Shown piece after piece: positions 1 to 9,829 of a DNA stretch of 64,000 nt. The notes under the pieces are model-generated. The model was not told the DNA's origin. It searched no databases and was given only the letters and a program-made list of their open reading frames with translations. Numbering within the stretch: the stretch's first letter is position 1; each line of letters starts with the position of its first letter. Source of the stretch: Silvania hatchlandensis (GTDB lineage Bacteria > Pseudomonadota > Gammaproteobacteria > Enterobacterales > Enterobacteriaceae); NCBI RefSeq assembly GCF_025564065.1, contig NZ_JAMGZK010000054.1, forward strand, positions 310,001 to 374,000, in the 5' to 3' direction. Position numbers and translations under genes: made by a program.

Positions 1-1030
1 CGTGGTAAAGGATTTCAACCTCGAAATAGAGGATAAAGAGTTTATTGTCTTCGTCGGTCCCTCTGGATGCGGTAAATCGACGACCCTGCGTATGATTGCC
101 GGGCTGGAGGAGATCAGTGCAGGTGAACTGGTGATCGATGGGGTCTGCATGAATGATGTCCCGGCCAAATCCCGGGATATCGCCATGGTTTTCCAGAACT
201 ACGCGCTCTACCCGCACATGACGGTCTACGACAACATGGCGTTTGGCCTGAAGATGCAAAAAATTGCGCCAGCAATCATTGAAGAGCGGGTGAACTGGGC
301 GGCGCAAATTCTGGGTCTGCGCGATTACCTTAAGCGCAAACCTGGTGCCCTGTCTGGAGGCCAGCGCCAGCGCGTGGCATTAGGCAGGGCAATCGTGCGC
401 GAAGCCGGGGTATTCCTGATGGATGAACCGCTCTCGAACCTCGACGCCAAGCTCCGGGTGCAGATGCGCGCTGAAATCAGCAAGCTGCACCAGAAGCTTA
501 ACACCACCATGATCTACGTGACCCACGATCAGACGGAAGCCATGACCATGGCGACCCGGATTGTGATCCTTAAAGACGGCATCATTCAGCAGGTGGGGGC
601 ACCAAAACAGGTGTATAACCAGCCTGCAAATATTTTTGTCGCGGGCTTCATCGGCTCTCCGGCGATGAATTTCATCCGCGGCGCGATAGACGATCGCTAT
701 TTCGTCACCGAAACACTGCGGCTTGAGATCCCTGAAGACAAACTCACCGCGCTGAATAGCCAGGGGTACCAGCGTAAAGCCGTGGTATTCGGCATCCGTC
801 CGGAAGATATTGTTACACCACAGGGCGAGGGTGAAAGCATTACCGCGAAAGTCAGCGTCGCGGAGCTGACAGGCGCCGAATTTATGCTCTACGCCAGCGT
901 TGGGGGGCATGAACTGGTCGTTCGAGCGGGCGCATCAAATGACTATGCGGCAGGGGATAATATCGACATCCGCTTCGATATGAATAAGTGCCATTTCTTC
1001 GACGCGGAAACGGAAATGGCAATCCAATAA
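1..1030 (+). CDS. ycjV: Sugar ABC transporter ATP-binding protein YcjV (5' end outside window)
   Basis: ATPase subunit of a MalK/UgpC-type carbohydrate importer; it would sit on the cytoplasmic face of the membrane and energise sugar uptake. Visible in order: Walker A GPSGCGKST near the start, Q-loop FQNYALYPH, signature LSGGQRQR, Walker B VFLMDEPLSNLD, H-loop THDQTEA, then the C-terminal regulatory OB-like domain typical of MalK proteins. Reading starts inside the gene: about 19 N-terminal residues expected from E. coli YcjV lie upstream of base 1, so the GTG at base 2 is not the true start. The neighbours ompG and ycjW identify the locus as the ycjM-W carbohydrate cluster. The C-terminal part is intact. 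The substrate cannot be read from this subunit. Confidence 0.93.
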   Translation, partial: VVKDFNLEIEDKEFIVFVGPSGCGKSTTLRMIAGLEEISAGELVIDGVCMNDVPAKSRDIAMVFQNYALYPHMTVYDNMAFGLKMQKIAPAIIEERVNWAAQILGLRDYLKRKPGALSGGQRQRVALGRAIVREAGVFLMDEPLSNLDAKLRVQMRAEISKLHQKLNTTMIYVTHDQTEAMTMATRIVILKDGIIQQVGAPKQVYNQPANIFVAGFIGSPAMNFIRGAIDDRYFVTETLRLEIPEDKLTALNSQGYQRKAVVFGIRPEDIVTPQGEGESITAKVSVAELTGAEFMLYASVGGHELVVRAGASNDYAAGDNIDIRFDMNKCHFFDAETEMAIQ

Positions 1031-1041
1031 TAAGTTCGTTC

Positions 1042-1067
1042 GCCGGGAATACCCATTCCCGGCTTTT
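1042..1067 (+). terminator. Hairpin between ycjV and ompG
   Basis: Nine-base arms GCCGGGAAT and ATTCCCGGC separated by four bases, followed by TTTT. It probably attenuates read-through from the transporter operon into ompG, so the porin may be expressed at a different level or from its own promoter. Confidence 0.6.
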
Positions 1068-1097
1068 GTGTTTGTTAATTATATAGGGAATATTTTA

Positions 1098-2012
1098 ATG
1101 AGTACTCTACTAAAAAGCGCTGCGCTTGTTCTATGCGCAGGGGTTAGCTGCGCGCAGGCAACGGAAACCGAAAAACACTGGGATTTTAATATTGGTGCTA
1201 TGTATGAAATTGAAAATGTCGAAGGTCAGGGCGACGATAAAGATGGGTTATATGAACCCTCCGTGTGGTTTAATGCCACATGGGATGCCTGGACAATTGC
1301 CATGGCGATGTATCAGGAAGGGCCGGTTGACTATAGCAGCATGACCCGTGGCACCTATTTCGATCGTCCAGAATTTGAATTGCGTTATCGCATTATCGGT
1401 ACCGATGACTTTGTTCTTGGCCTGACCGGCGGCTTCCGTAATTACAGTTATCATTTTAAAGATGAACAGGGTGCTAAAGACGGAACTGCAAATATGCAGC
1501 GCTACAAAATTCAGCCGGACTGGGATCTGAAACTGACCAACGACTGGCGCTTTAGCGGCTGGTTTGCTATGTATCAGTTTGCCAATGACCTGGAAGAAAC
1601 CGGCTATTCTGACAGTCGGGTCGAAACTGAAACCGGCTTTACCTGGACTATCAACGAAACGATTTCGGCCAAAATTAACTACTATTTAGAGCGTGGCTTT
1701 AATATGGATAGTTCGCGCAATAATGGCGAATTTTCCACGCAGGAAATCCGCGCCTATCTGCCGCTTTCGTTAGGCAGCACCACCCTGACGCCTTATACTC
1801 GCCTCGGTCTTGATCGCTGGTCAAACTGGGACTGGCAAGACGATCCTGACCGAGAGGGGCATGACTTTAACCGACTTGGCCTGCTCTATGCCTATGATTT
1901 CAGCAATGGTTTATCGATGACCCTGGAATATGCCTATGAATGGGAACACCATGATGAAGGTGAAAGCGATCGCTTCCACTATGCAGGTATCGGGGTAAAT
2001 TACGCGTTCTGA
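1098..2012 (+). CDS. ompG: Monomeric outer membrane porin OmpG
   Basis: Outer membrane beta-barrel that in E. coli forms a wide monomeric pore (14 strands) for sugars. The 304-residue product opens with a signal peptide (hydrophobic LLKSAALVLCAGVSCAQA, predicted cleavage near residue 21), continues with alternating aromatic/polar strands, keeps OmpG-like blocks such as FNIGAMYEIENVEGQG and YYLERGFNMDSSRNNGEFST, and ends in a C-terminal Phe (GIGVNYAF), the usual barrel-assembly signal. The ATG at 1098 is preferred over one at 1068 because it gives a proper signal peptide and has AGGGA upstream. It lies just downstream of ycjV and convergent to the regulator gene ycjW, as in E. coli, which points to a shared role in carbohydrate uptake. 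Confidence 0.93.
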   Translation: MSTLLKSAALVLCAGVSCAQATETEKHWDFNIGAMYEIENVEGQGDDKDGLYEPSVWFNATWDAWTIAMAMYQEGPVDYSSMTRGTYFDRPEFELRYRIIGTDDFVLGLTGGFRNYSYHFKDEQGAKDGTANMQRYKIQPDWDLKLTNDWRFSGWFAMYQFANDLEETGYSDSRVETETGFTWTINETISAKINYYLERGFNMDSSRNNGEFSTQEIRAYLPLSLGSTTLTPYTRLGLDRWSNWDWQDDPDREGHDFNRLGLLYAYDFSNGLSMTLEYAYEWEHHDEGESDRFHYAGIGVNYAF

Positions 2013-2020
2013 CAGGTTGT

Positions 2021-2046
2021 ACACCAGGGGTTATCGCCCCTGGTGT
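2021..2046. terminator. Convergent hairpin ompG/ycjW
   Basis: Perfect ten-base arms ACACCAGGGG and CCCCTGGTGT around a six-base loop, located between the stop of ompG and the stop of ycjW. There is no long T tract on either strand, so efficiency as an intrinsic terminator is uncertain. Confidence 0.55.
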
Positions 2047-3056
2047 TAGCGCAGAGACTCAGCACAGGAAAAATGGGTGTCCACCAGCACCTTTCGCGGC
2101 GCGGGTTGACCAGCGATACGTCTGAACAGAAGCTCGCAACTCTCTTCACCCAGTTTGCGCGTCGGGATATCAAAGCCGGCGGGCACGGGGGTCAAAATGA
2201 GCGACAGCATTGGGTCACTGTAACCCGCCACTGCAACCTGCTCAGGGATCTTAATATTTAACGCATCCGCTGCGCGATAGAGGCTAAGCAGCTTCATGCT
2301 GTCGGTGGCAAATACCGCATTCGGCGGGATAGGCGAGGACAACAATTGAATGGCCGCCGCGAGCGCACTTTCATGGGTATAACCGCCGTCGATGACCCAC
2401 TCAGGCTTAATAGTGACCTGATGTTTTTCAAGACTGGCCTTATAACCTGCAAGACGATCGATCGAAACGTGATAATCGAGGGGGGCATGCAGGCAGGCAA
2501 TATCATGACGACCCTGTTTAATAAAAGTCTCTGTCAGTGTGGCGCTGTCATGATAATTATCGGTGTCTACAGAGTAAATGTTCTCAAAATTACCTTCTAC
2601 TTTACCGATCACAACCACTGGAATACCGTAGGCATCGAGTCTGGAGAAAAAGGACTCATTTGCCGGTGAACTCAGCATGATGATCCCTTTAATCATTTTC
2701 TGTTTTATTTTGTTTTCACATTTCAGCAGGTCATCTTCACTGCTTTTTGATGTCTGCAAAATAACGTCAAAACCTTCCTGCTCCGCTTTCGCAGTAATGG
2801 CATGCAGCACATCAGAGAAAAAAGGATTGCCGACTGTAGTTTTGGTAGAACGGGTTGAAATAACCATTATGGCATCAAAGCCGGAAGAGGTCAGGGCGCG
2901 GGCGAGTTTATTGGGTTCATAATTTAATTCTGCAATTGCCTTGAGCACCTTCTCGCGCGCTTCGGGTGAAATATTTGTTTGCTTATTCAAAACTCTGGAC
3001 ACGGTTGATTTCGAAACGCCTGCAACTCGCGCAATATCATAAATGGTGGGTGACAT
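2046..3056 (-). CDS. ycjW: LacI-family transcriptional regulator YcjW
   Basis: DNA-binding repressor of the LacI/GalR family, 336 residues. The N-terminal helix-turn-helix with hinge is clear ([20 protein letters not shown] at about residues 4-23), followed by a periplasmic-binding-protein-like effector domain with typical segments ([27 protein letters not shown]). The ATG at 3056 is chosen because family members begin a few residues before the TIYDIA motif; an upstream ATG at 3095 would add 13 unneeded residues. Position and orientation match E. coli ycjW, the local regulator of the ycj sugar cluster. The effector is not known from the sequence. Confidence 0.88.
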   Translation of the reverse strand: MSPTIYDIARVAGVSKSTVSRVLNKQTNISPEAREKVLKAIAELNYEPNKLARALTSSGFDAIMVISTRSTKTTVGNPFFSDVLHAITAKAEQEGFDVILQTSKSSEDDLLKCENKIKQKMIKGIIMLSSPANESFFSRLDAYGIPVVVIGKVEGNFENIYSVDTDNYHDSATLTETFIKQGRHDIACLHAPLDYHVSIDRLAGYKASLEKHQVTIKPEWVIDGGYTHESALAAAIQLLSSPIPPNAVFATDSMKLLSLYRAADALNIKIPEQVAVAGYSDPMLSLILTPVPAGFDIPTRKLGEESCELLFRRIAGQPAPRKVLVDTHFSCAESLR

Positions 3057-3133
3057 ACACCTTACTCGCTCCTGAAAGACAGCAATTTGGCTCATCTTAC
3101 TGGAGAGAAAACGGCAATAGCAATAATTATGAA

Positions 3134-3160
3134 TTGATAATCAACGATCTGCCCCCATTT
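3134..3160 (+). promoter_or_regulatory. Sigma-32-like heat-shock promoter for ycjX
   Basis: TTGATA at 3134-3139 and CCCCATTT at 3153-3160 with a 13-base spacer resemble the RpoH consensus (CTTGAAA, 13-17 bases, CCCCATNT). The -10-like block is an excellent match, the -35 is weaker. E. coli ycjXF is a known RpoH target, which supports the call. Confidence 0.6.
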
Positions 3161-3211
3161 ATTGTATTCTGAAGCAAGTGATTTCAGAGTTCCACGCAAT
3201 GAAGGACGGCG

Positions 3212-4609
3212 ATGAAGCGACTTAAAAATGAACTTAATTCTCTGGTTAATCGCGGGGTTGACCGTCATTTGCGCCTCGCGGTTACCGGACTGAGCCGCAG
3301 CGGCAAAACCGCCTTTATTACGGCGATGGTCAATCAGCTGTTGAACCTGCATACGGGGGCGCGCTTGCCGCTATTAAGCGCGGTGCGTGAAGAGCGCCTG
3401 CTTGGCGTTAAACGCGTGCCACAGCGCGATTTTGGCATTCCGCGCTTTACCTATGATGAAGGGCTCGCCCAGCTGTATGGCGCGCCGCCCAGCTGGCCAA
3501 CGCCGACCCGCGGGGTGAGTGAAATCCGTCTGGCGCTGCGCTACCGCTCGAACGACTCCCTGATGCGCCACTTTCGCGATACCTCTACTTTGTATCTGGA
3601 GATCGTCGATTATCCCGGCGAATGGCTGCTCGACCTGCCGATGCTGGCCCAGGATTATTTAAGCTGGTCCCGACAGATGACCGGTTTGCTGCACGGACAG
3701 CGGGAGGAGTGGTCGGCCAAATGGCGTGCGCTGTGCGCCGGGCTGGATCCGCTGGCGCCGGCCGACGAAAACCGGCTGGCGGCCATCGCCGATGCCTGGA
3801 CCGAGTATTTGCACACCTGTAAACACCATGGCCTGCACTTTATCCAGCCGGGCCGTTTTGTGCTGCCCGGCGATATGGCAGGTGCTCCGGCGCTACAATT
3901 TTTCCCGTGGCCGGATGTGGATGGCGTGGGCGAGTCGAAGCTGGCGCAGGCGGATAAGCACACCAATGCGGGCATGCTGCGCGAGCGTTTTAACTACTAC
4001 TGCGAGAAAGTGGTGAAGGGCTTTTATAAAAACCACTTCCTGCGCTTCGATCGCCAGATTGTGCTGGTGGACTGTCTGCAGCCGCTTAACGGCGGGCCTC
4101 AGGCGTTTAACGACATGCGCCTGGCACTCACCCAACTGATGCAGAGCTTCCATTACGGGCAGCGGACGCTGTTCCGGCGTTTGTTCTCTCCGGTTATCGA
4201 CAAGCTGCTGTTTGCCGCCACCAAGGCTGACCACGTCACGGTCGATCAGCACGCCAATATGGTTTCTTTGCTGCAACAGTTGGTGCAGGATGCGTGGCAA
4301 AACGCCGCCTTTGAAGGCATCAGCATGGACTGCCTGGGGCTTGCCTCAGTGCAGGCTACCCAGAGCGGGCTGATCGACGTCAACGGCGAAAAGATCCCGG
4401 CGCTGCGCGGCAACCGTCTGAGCGACGGCGAGCCGCTGACGGTCTATCCGGGAGAAGTGCCCGCCCGTCTGCCGGGCCAGGCGTTCTGGCAAAATCAGGG
4501 CTTCCAGTTCGAGGCTTTCCGCCCGCAGATGATGAATGTTGACCAGCCGCTGCCGCATATTCGCCTCGATGCCGCGCTGGAGTTTTTAATTGGAGATAAG
4601 TTGCGATGA
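3212..4609 (+). CDS. ycjX: YcjX, heat-shock P-loop (GTPase-like) protein
   Basis: Protein of the YcjX/DUF463 family, 465 residues, cytosolic with no signal peptide or membrane segment. A P-loop GLSRSGKT is visible at about residues 26-33, and [11 protein letters not shown] further on resembles a switch-like DxPG motif; the family is described as nucleotide-binding with a GTPase-like fold. Its cellular role is unresolved. It overlaps ycjF by four bases (ATGA), so the two are translationally coupled. A sigma-32-like promoter stands 50 bases upstream, matching its heat-shock control in E. coli. The ATG at 3212 starts the conserved MKRLKNELN. Confidence 0.92.
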   Translation: MKRLKNELNSLVNRGVDRHLRLAVTGLSRSGKTAFITAMVNQLLNLHTGARLPLLSAVREERLLGVKRVPQRDFGIPRFTYDEGLAQLYGAPPSWPTPTRGVSEIRLALRYRSNDSLMRHFRDTSTLYLEIVDYPGEWLLDLPMLAQDYLSWSRQMTGLLHGQREEWSAKWRALCAGLDPLAPADENRLAAIADAWTEYLHTCKHHGLHFIQPGRFVLPGDMAGAPALQFFPWPDVDGVGESKLAQADKHTNAGMLRERFNYYCEKVVKGFYKNHFLRFDRQIVLVDCLQPLNGGPQAFNDMRLALTQLMQSFHYGQRTLFRRLFSPVIDKLLFAATKADHVTVDQHANMVSLLQQLVQDAWQNAAFEGISMDCLGLASVQATQSGLIDVNGEKIPALRGNRLSDGEPLTVYPGEVPARLPGQAFWQNQGFQFEAFRPQMMNVDQPLPHIRLDAALEFLIGDKLR

Positions 4610-5655
4610 CCGAACCGTTGAAACCGCGCATCGATTTTACCGGCACGCTGGAGCAGGAAAATCGCGAAGCCTTTAAAACCGCGCAAATCTTTGCTGACGC
4701 CGAGGCCGAGCATTTTGCCCCGGCGGTCACAGAGATGTTGCCCGCAGAAGAGGGGCAGGCCGAGGCGGTAGTGGACGCCGCGCTGCGCCCAAAACGCAGC
4801 CTGTGGCGAAAAATGGTCACCGCAGGGCTGTTACTGTCTGGCGTGACGGTCGTCGGCCAGGGCGTGCAGTGGGCGATGAACGCCTGGCAAACTCAGGACT
4901 GGGTGGCGCTGGGCGGCTGTGCAGCCGGGGCATTGATCGTCGGGGCTGGCGTTGGCTCGATTGCCAGCGAATGGCGACGCCTGTGGCGACTGCGCCAGCG
5001 GGCCCATGAGCGCGACGAAGCCCGGGATCTGCTCCACAGCCACGGCACCGGTAAAGGACGCGCGTTTTGCGAAAAACTGGCAAAGCAGGCCGGGCTCGAT
5101 CAATCGCATCCGGCCCTGCAGCGCTGGTATGCCGCGATCCACGAAACGCAAAACGACCGGGAAGTCGTGTCCCTGTATATCCATCTGGTACAGCCGGTGC
5201 TGGATGCCCAGGCCCGGCGCGAGATCAGCCGCTCGGCCGCCGAATCCACCTTGATGATCGCCGTCAGCCCGCTGGCGCTGGTGGATATGGCCTTTATCGC
5301 GTGGCGCAACTTGCGCCTGATTAACCGCATTGCCACCCTGTATGGCATCGAACTGGGCTATTACAGTCGCCTGCGTCTGTTCCGCCTGGTGCTGCTGAAT
5401 ATCGCCTTCGCGGGGGCCAGCGAGCTGGTGCGTGAAGTGGGGATGGACTGGATGTCGCAGGATCTGGCCGCCAGGCTTTCGGCGCGCGCGGCGCAGGGTA
5501 TTGGTGCCGGGCTGCTGACGGCCCGACTGGGGATTAAAGCGATGGAGCTGTGCCGTCCACTGCCGTGGACAGAGGACGATAAACCGCGTCTGGGCGATTT
5601 TCGTCGTGAATTAATCGGTCAGCTAAAAGAAACCCTGACTAAAAAACCGCAGTAA
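4606..5655 (+). CDS. ycjF: YcjF inner membrane protein (UPF0283/DUF697)
   Basis: Predicted inner membrane protein of 349 residues, partner gene of ycjX. The first ~65 residues are charged; two hydrophobic segments follow (around residues 70-90, [19 protein letters not shown], and around 100-120, [19 protein letters not shown]), then a mostly helical cytoplasmic C-terminal half. Start codon ATG overlaps the ycjX stop, indicating one transcript and coupled translation. No enzymatic motif is visible; function is unknown. Confidence 0.9.
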   Translation: MTEPLKPRIDFTGTLEQENREAFKTAQIFADAEAEHFAPAVTEMLPAEEGQAEAVVDAALRPKRSLWRKMVTAGLLLSGVTVVGQGVQWAMNAWQTQDWVALGGCAAGALIVGAGVGSIASEWRRLWRLRQRAHERDEARDLLHSHGTGKGRAFCEKLAKQAGLDQSHPALQRWYAAIHETQNDREVVSLYIHLVQPVLDAQARREISRSAAESTLMIAVSPLALVDMAFIAWRNLRLINRIATLYGIELGYYSRLRLFRLVLLNIAFAGASELVREVGMDWMSQDLAARLSARAAQGIGAGLLTARLGIKAMELCRPLPWTEDDKPRLGDFRRELIGQLKETLTKKPQ

Positions 5656-5694
5656 CCTTAATGCCGCGCACAAAACTCCGCCACTAAACGCTCA

Positions 5695-5718
5695 GGCTGT
5701 CAATATTTGTTGACAGCC
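5695..5718 (+). promoter_or_regulatory. TyrR box upstream of tyrR
   Basis: Perfect nine-base inverted repeat GGCTGTCAA / TTGACAGCC with six bases between. It fits the TyrR operator pattern TGTNAA-N6-TTNACA. The right arm TTGACA could serve at the same time as the -35 element, a layout that would allow direct autorepression as known for E. coli tyrR. Confidence 0.7.
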
Positions 5719-5782
5719 GTCTTCCCGATTGCCGATATCTGGCTTATCATTTCAGTGTTACCGCCTATAGAGTGATTTTCCC

Positions 5783-7324
5783 ATGCGTCTGGAAGTGTTT
5801 TGTAAGGACCGTCTCGGCCTGACTCGCGAGTTACTCGATCTCCTTGTTTTGCGTAGCATTGATCTGCGCGGCATCGAGATTGACCCAATCGGGAAGATTT
5901 ATCTGAACTTTGCTGAAATTGCCTTCGATACATTCAGCAGTTTAATGGCTGAAATCCGCCGTATCGCTGGCGTTACGGATGTTCGCACCGTGCCCTGGAT
6001 GCCCTCCGAACGCGAGCATCTGGCCCTGAGCGCGCTGCTCGAAGCGATGCCGGAACCCTTTCTGTCCCTTGATCTGAAAGGCAAAATTGAACGCGCCAAC
6101 CTGGCGAGCTGCCAGCTGTTTGCCCAGGAGCAGGACAAACTGAGCAGCCACAATGCCGCCCAGCTGATCCCCGGCTTCAATTTCCAGCGCTGGCTGGAGA
6201 GCAACCCGCAGTCAACGCACAGCGAACACGTGGTCATCAACGGACAGAACTTCCTGATGGAGATCACGCCGGTCTACCTGCAGGGCGAAAACAACCTCAG
6301 CACCCTGACCGGGTCAGTTATCATGCTGCGCTCCACGGTGCGAATGGGACGTCAGTTGCAAAACCTGGCGAGCCCGGATGTCAGCGCCTTTAGCCAGATT
6401 GTGGCGGTGAGTCCGAAAATGCGTCATGTGGTCGATCAGGCGCGCAAGCTGGCGAATCTGGCGGCACCTTTGCTTATCACCGGCGACACCGGAACGGGCA
6501 AAGATCTGCTGGCCCATGCGGTCCATCAGGCCGGTCCGCGTGCGGCCAAACCGTATCTGGCGTTAAACTGCGCCTCGATTCCGGAAGATGCGGTGGAAAG
6601 CGAGCTATTCGGCCACGCGCCGGAGGGCAAAAAAGGCTTCTTCGAGCAGGCCAACGGGGGCTCGGTGCTGCTGGACGAGATCGGTGAAATGTCACCGCGG
6701 ATGCAGGCCAAGCTGCTGCGCTTCCTCAACGACGGCACCTTCCGCCGGGTCGGGGAAGATCATGAGGTGCATGTGGATGTGCGCGTGATCTGCGCCACCC
6801 AGAAGAATCTGGTCGAGCTGGTGCAAAAGGGCGTCTTCCGGGAGGATCTCTACTATCGTCTGAACGTGCTGACCCTGAATATTCCGCCGCTGCGCGACTG
6901 TCCGCAGGACATCATGCCGCTGACCGAACTGTTTGTGGCGCGCTTTGCCGACGAGCAGGGGATCCCGCGACCGAAGTTCTCTGCCGATCTCAATAACGTG
7001 CTCACCCGCTACGGCTGGCCGGGAAATATCCGTCAGTTGAAGAATGCAATTTATCGCGCCTTGACCCAGCTGGAAGGCTACGAACTGCGACCGCAGGACA
7101 TTCTGCTGCCGGATTACGATGCCGGATCGGTGGCGGTAGGCGAAGAGGCGATGGAAGGGTCGCTGGATGATATTACCAGCCGCTTTGAACGCTCGGTGCT
7201 GACGCAGCTGTATCGTAACTATCCGAGCACGCGTAAGCTGGCGAAACGGCTTGGGGTTTCACACACCGCGATTGCCAATAAGCTGCGCGAGTATGGTCTG
7301 AGCCAGAAGAAGGGCGAGGAGTAA
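5783..7324 (+). CDS. tyrR: TyrR, transcriptional regulator of aromatic amino acid genes
   Basis: Regulator that represses or activates aromatic amino acid biosynthesis and transport genes in response to Tyr, Phe and Trp with ATP. The 513 residues show an N-terminal ACT domain (MRLEVFCKDRLGLTRELLDL), a PAS domain (about 80-190), an AAA+ core with Walker A variant GDTGTGKD near residue 235 and Walker B VLLDEIGE, and a C-terminal Fis-type helix-turn-helix (TRKLAKRLGVSHTAIANKL). The GAFTGA loop of sigma-54 activators is absent (ELFGHAPEGKKGFFE instead), as expected for a TyrR acting with sigma-70. A TyrR box 65 bases upstream suggests autoregulation. Confidence 0.97.
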   Translation: MRLEVFCKDRLGLTRELLDLLVLRSIDLRGIEIDPIGKIYLNFAEIAFDTFSSLMAEIRRIAGVTDVRTVPWMPSEREHLALSALLEAMPEPFLSLDLKGKIERANLASCQLFAQEQDKLSSHNAAQLIPGFNFQRWLESNPQSTHSEHVVINGQNFLMEITPVYLQGENNLSTLTGSVIMLRSTVRMGRQLQNLASPDVSAFSQIVAVSPKMRHVVDQARKLANLAAPLLITGDTGTGKDLLAHAVHQAGPRAAKPYLALNCASIPEDAVESELFGHAPEGKKGFFEQANGGSVLLDEIGEMSPRMQAKLLRFLNDGTFRRVGEDHEVHVDVRVICATQKNLVELVQKGVFREDLYYRLNVLTLNIPPLRDCPQDIMPLTELFVARFADEQGIPRPKFSADLNNVLTRYGWPGNIRQLKNAIYRALTQLEGYELRPQDILLPDYDAGSVAVGEEAMEGSLDDITSRFERSVLTQLYRNYPSTRKLAKRLGVSHTAIANKLREYGLSQKKGEE

Positions 7325-7328
7325 AAAC

Positions 7329-7357
7329 AAGAAAGCCTCCGTCAGGAGGCTTTCTTT
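7329..7357. terminator. Bidirectional terminator tyrR/tpx
   Basis: Ten-base perfect stem GAAAGCCTCC / GGAGGCTTTC with loop GTCA, flanked by an A-rich tract on the left and TTT on the right, between two convergent genes. Confidence 0.85.
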
Positions 7358-7363
7358 ATGCAC

Positions 7364-7870
7364 TTACGCTTTCAGTGCTTCCAGCGCGGCAGTGTAGTCT
7401 GGCTCGGTGGTGATTTCATTCACCAGGTGGCTGAAGACGACGGTGTCGTTTTCGTCAACCACGACCACGGCACGGGCAGCCAGGCCTTTCAGGGCGCCTT
7501 CAGCGATGCCGACGCCATAGTCCTGCAGGAACTCAGGGCTACGCAGGGTGGACAGGGTGATAACGTTGCTCAGGCCTTCTGCACCGCAGAAGCGGGACTG
7601 AGCGAACGGCAGGTCGGCAGAGATGCACAGCACAACAGTGTTGTCCATTTCAGTCGCCAGCTGGTTGAATTTACGCACGGAAGCGGCACACACGCCGGTA
7701 TCGATGCTTGGGAAAATGTTCAGCACTTTACGTTTGCCGGCAAACTGGCTCAGCACGACGTCAGACAGATCTTTTGCTACGAGAGTAAAAGCCTGCGCTT
7801 TGCTACCAGCCTGAGGAATGGATCCTGCAACTGAAACCGGGTTGCCCTGGAAATGAACGAGTTGTGACAT
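7364..7870 (-). CDS. tpx: Thiol peroxidase Tpx
   Basis: Atypical two-cysteine peroxiredoxin that reduces hydrogen peroxide and especially alkyl hydroperoxides using thioredoxin. The 168-residue protein carries the peroxidatic Cys61 in [16 protein letters not shown] and the resolving Cys95 in [13 protein letters not shown], the spacing expected for Tpx. Length equals the E. coli enzyme. AGGAAG lies before the ATG. Although some enterobacterial Tpx homologues are exported, no signal peptide is seen here. It is convergent to tyrR and divergent from ycjG. Confidence 0.97.
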   Translation of the reverse strand: MSQLVHFQGNPVSVAGSIPQAGSKAQAFTLVAKDLSDVVLSQFAGKRKVLNIFPSIDTGVCAASVRKFNQLATEMDNTVVLCISADLPFAQSRFCGAEGLSNVITLSTLRSPEFLQDYGVGIAEGALKGLAARAVVVVDENDTVVFSHLVNEITTEPDYTAALEALKA

Positions 7871-7975
7871 AGATATCTTCCTGTTTACATATAGTTAACG
7901 TCGCCGCTAGTGTATGTCATCAGCTGATAACACGGCAAACGCTATTTACACGAAGTCGCCCTACAGGAGTGAGAG

Positions 7976-8941
7976 ATGAGGACCGTCAAGGTTTACGAAG
8001 AAGCCTGGCCATTGCATACGCCGTTTGTCATCTCCCGGGGAACCCGGAGCGAAGCCTGCGTGGTGGTGGTCGAGATCGAAGAAGAGGGTGTGAAAGGGGT
8101 TGGCGAATGCACGCCGTATCCTCGCTACGGGGAGAGTATCGCCTCGGTGATGGCCCAGGTGATGTCGCTGGCACCCCAACTGGAGCGCGGGCTGACGCGG
8201 GAAGCGCTGCAGGATCTGCTGCCTCCCGGTGCGGCGCGCAATGCTGTTGACAGCGCCCTGTGGGATTTAGCGGCCCGCCAGCAGGGCGTTACGCTTGCCG
8301 CACTGACCGGTGCGACGCTGCCGCAGACGGTTGTCACCGCCCAGACGGTGGTGATTGGTGAACCGGCGCAGATGGCGGCCAGTGCCAAAGCGCTGTACGC
8401 CGCCGGAGCGCGGCTTCTGAAAGTGAAGCTGGACGATCATTTAATTAGCGAGCGGATGGTAGCCATCCGGGATGCCGTCCCGCAGGCCACGCTGATTGTC
8501 GATGCTAACGAATCCTGGCACGGCGAAGGGCTGGCGGCGCGCTGTCAGCTGCTGGCGGATCTAAACGTCGCCATGCTCGAGCAACCCCTGCCGGCCGGGG
8601 ACGACGCCGCGCTGGAGAATTTCATCCATCCGCTGCCGATCTGTGCTGATGAGAGCTGCCACTCTCGCGCGAGTTTGCCCGCGCTGAAAGGGCGCTACGA
8701 GATGGTGAATATTAAGCTGGATAAAACCGGCGGCATCACCGAAGCGCTGGCGCTGGCCGCCGAGGCGCGCAGGGGCGGTTTTTCCCTGATGCTCGGCTGC
8801 ATGCTCTGCACGTCGCGGGCGATTAGTGCTGCCTTACCGCTGGCGGGCGAGGTGATGTTTGCCGATCTCGATGGCCCCACCTGGCTGGCGGTGGATGTCT
8901 CCCCCGCGCTGCACTTTACCACCGGCGTGGTTCATCTCTGA
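7976..8941 (+). CDS. ycjG: L-Ala-D/L-Glu epimerase YcjG
   Basis: Enolase-superfamily enzyme that epimerises L-Ala-D-Glu released from murein to L-Ala-L-Glu so the dipeptide can be degraded. Among its 321 residues are the expected catalytic segments: KVKLDDH (catalytic Lys), DANESW and EQPLP (metal ligands), ADES, and the second Lys in NIKLDKTGG. AGGAG precedes the ATG. It overlaps mpaA tail-to-tail by ten bases; both act on murein peptides, and mppA follows, so this is a murein-recycling neighbourhood. Confidence 0.93.
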   Translation: MRTVKVYEEAWPLHTPFVISRGTRSEACVVVVEIEEEGVKGVGECTPYPRYGESIASVMAQVMSLAPQLERGLTREALQDLLPPGAARNAVDSALWDLAARQQGVTLAALTGATLPQTVVTAQTVVIGEPAQMAASAKALYAAGARLLKVKLDDHLISERMVAIRDAVPQATLIVDANESWHGEGLAARCQLLADLNVAMLEQPLPAGDDAALENFIHPLPICADESCHSRASLPALKGRYEMVNIKLDKTGGITEALALAAEARRGGFSLMLGCMLCTSRAISAALPLAGEVMFADLDGPTWLAVDVSPALHFTTGVVHL

Positions 8942-9645
8942 TGTTCCCAGCGTAACAGCCAGGTCATTGCATTCAGGTACTTCTCGCTGGCCTCGTCTGA
9001 CGAGATCGGCGGGAACTCGGCGGTAATGCAGTGCAGGCTCAGATCGGCGCACCAGCTGCCAAACGACCCCGGCGTTTCGTATCCGACGCTGGTGACCAGC
9101 GGCAGCGAAAACGCATCCGCCAGCCAGCTTCCCAACGGGCTATGGGCGGGATCTTCAATACAGGCCAGCGGATCGTGAAACGACACCACCCAGGCTGGAT
9201 GCAGCTTATGGATCAATTGACACAGCGCCTGCGTCTCCGGCTCTGAACCGGGCTTTTCCCCCGTCAGCAATACCACATCCCGATCCTGTGCCGCACTGTT
9301 CCAGCGGTAGACCGTTTCACCGGCCCGCCAGTTGGCCGCAGGGAAGTTGCGATTTAAATCTACCCCGCGCGCATTCGAACGTAACCCCAGCTGGCAGCCG
9401 TCCGGGTTGACGGTCAGCACCACGTGATGGCGCCGCTGTTCCGGGGCCAGGGTTCGCAGCGCGCAGGAGAGGGTTACAATCGATGAGTTCTCGTCGCCGT
9501 GGGTGCCCGCGATGATCAGGCCACTGTGGCGATCGGCCTGCGGCGCCGGGAACCAGATTAGCGGAGCACCAAGGAGCGAGCGGCCATAATGTTCTGTTCC
9601 CGGCGGAAAAGCGCCGCGTTCCGTTCGTGGGCGGGTAAAGGACAT
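8932..9645 (-). CDS. mpaA: Murein tripeptide amidase MpaA
   Basis: Cytosolic zinc carboxypeptidase (M14 family) that removes meso-diaminopimelate from the murein tripeptide, giving L-Ala-D-Glu for YcjG. The zinc site HxxE is in AGTHGDENSS, the third ligand His in VVSFHDPLACIED, and the catalytic Glu in CITAEFPPISSDEASEKYL. Substrate-binding NRNFPAANW is present. The 237-residue length is close to the E. coli protein, with a shorter C-terminus. In K-12 ycjY and pgrR stand between this gene and mppA; here mppA is next, divergently oriented. Confidence 0.93.
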   Translation of the reverse strand: MSFTRPRTERGAFPPGTEHYGRSLLGAPLIWFPAPQADRHSGLIIAGTHGDENSSIVTLSCALRTLAPEQRRHHVVLTVNPDGCQLGLRSNARGVDLNRNFPAANWRAGETVYRWNSAAQDRDVVLLTGEKPGSEPETQALCQLIHKLHPAWVVSFHDPLACIEDPAHSPLGSWLADAFSLPLVTSVGYETPGSFGSWCADLSLHCITAEFPPISSDEASEKYLNAMTWLLRWEHQR

Positions 9646-9829
9646 AGAGGTTCCTGAAAAAGAGAGAGTTTAATGGCAGTGTTGTGCAAAACACGCGGTT
9701 AATCAAATAGTTTAAGCCCGCAGCGAAATCCGCTATATATCAACTTTTCGACGGAAGATATTTGCATTACCCTGTTCTGAAACAAATAATTACCCTCTGC
9801 TCGTTACCCATCCTTTTAAAGGGGATCTC

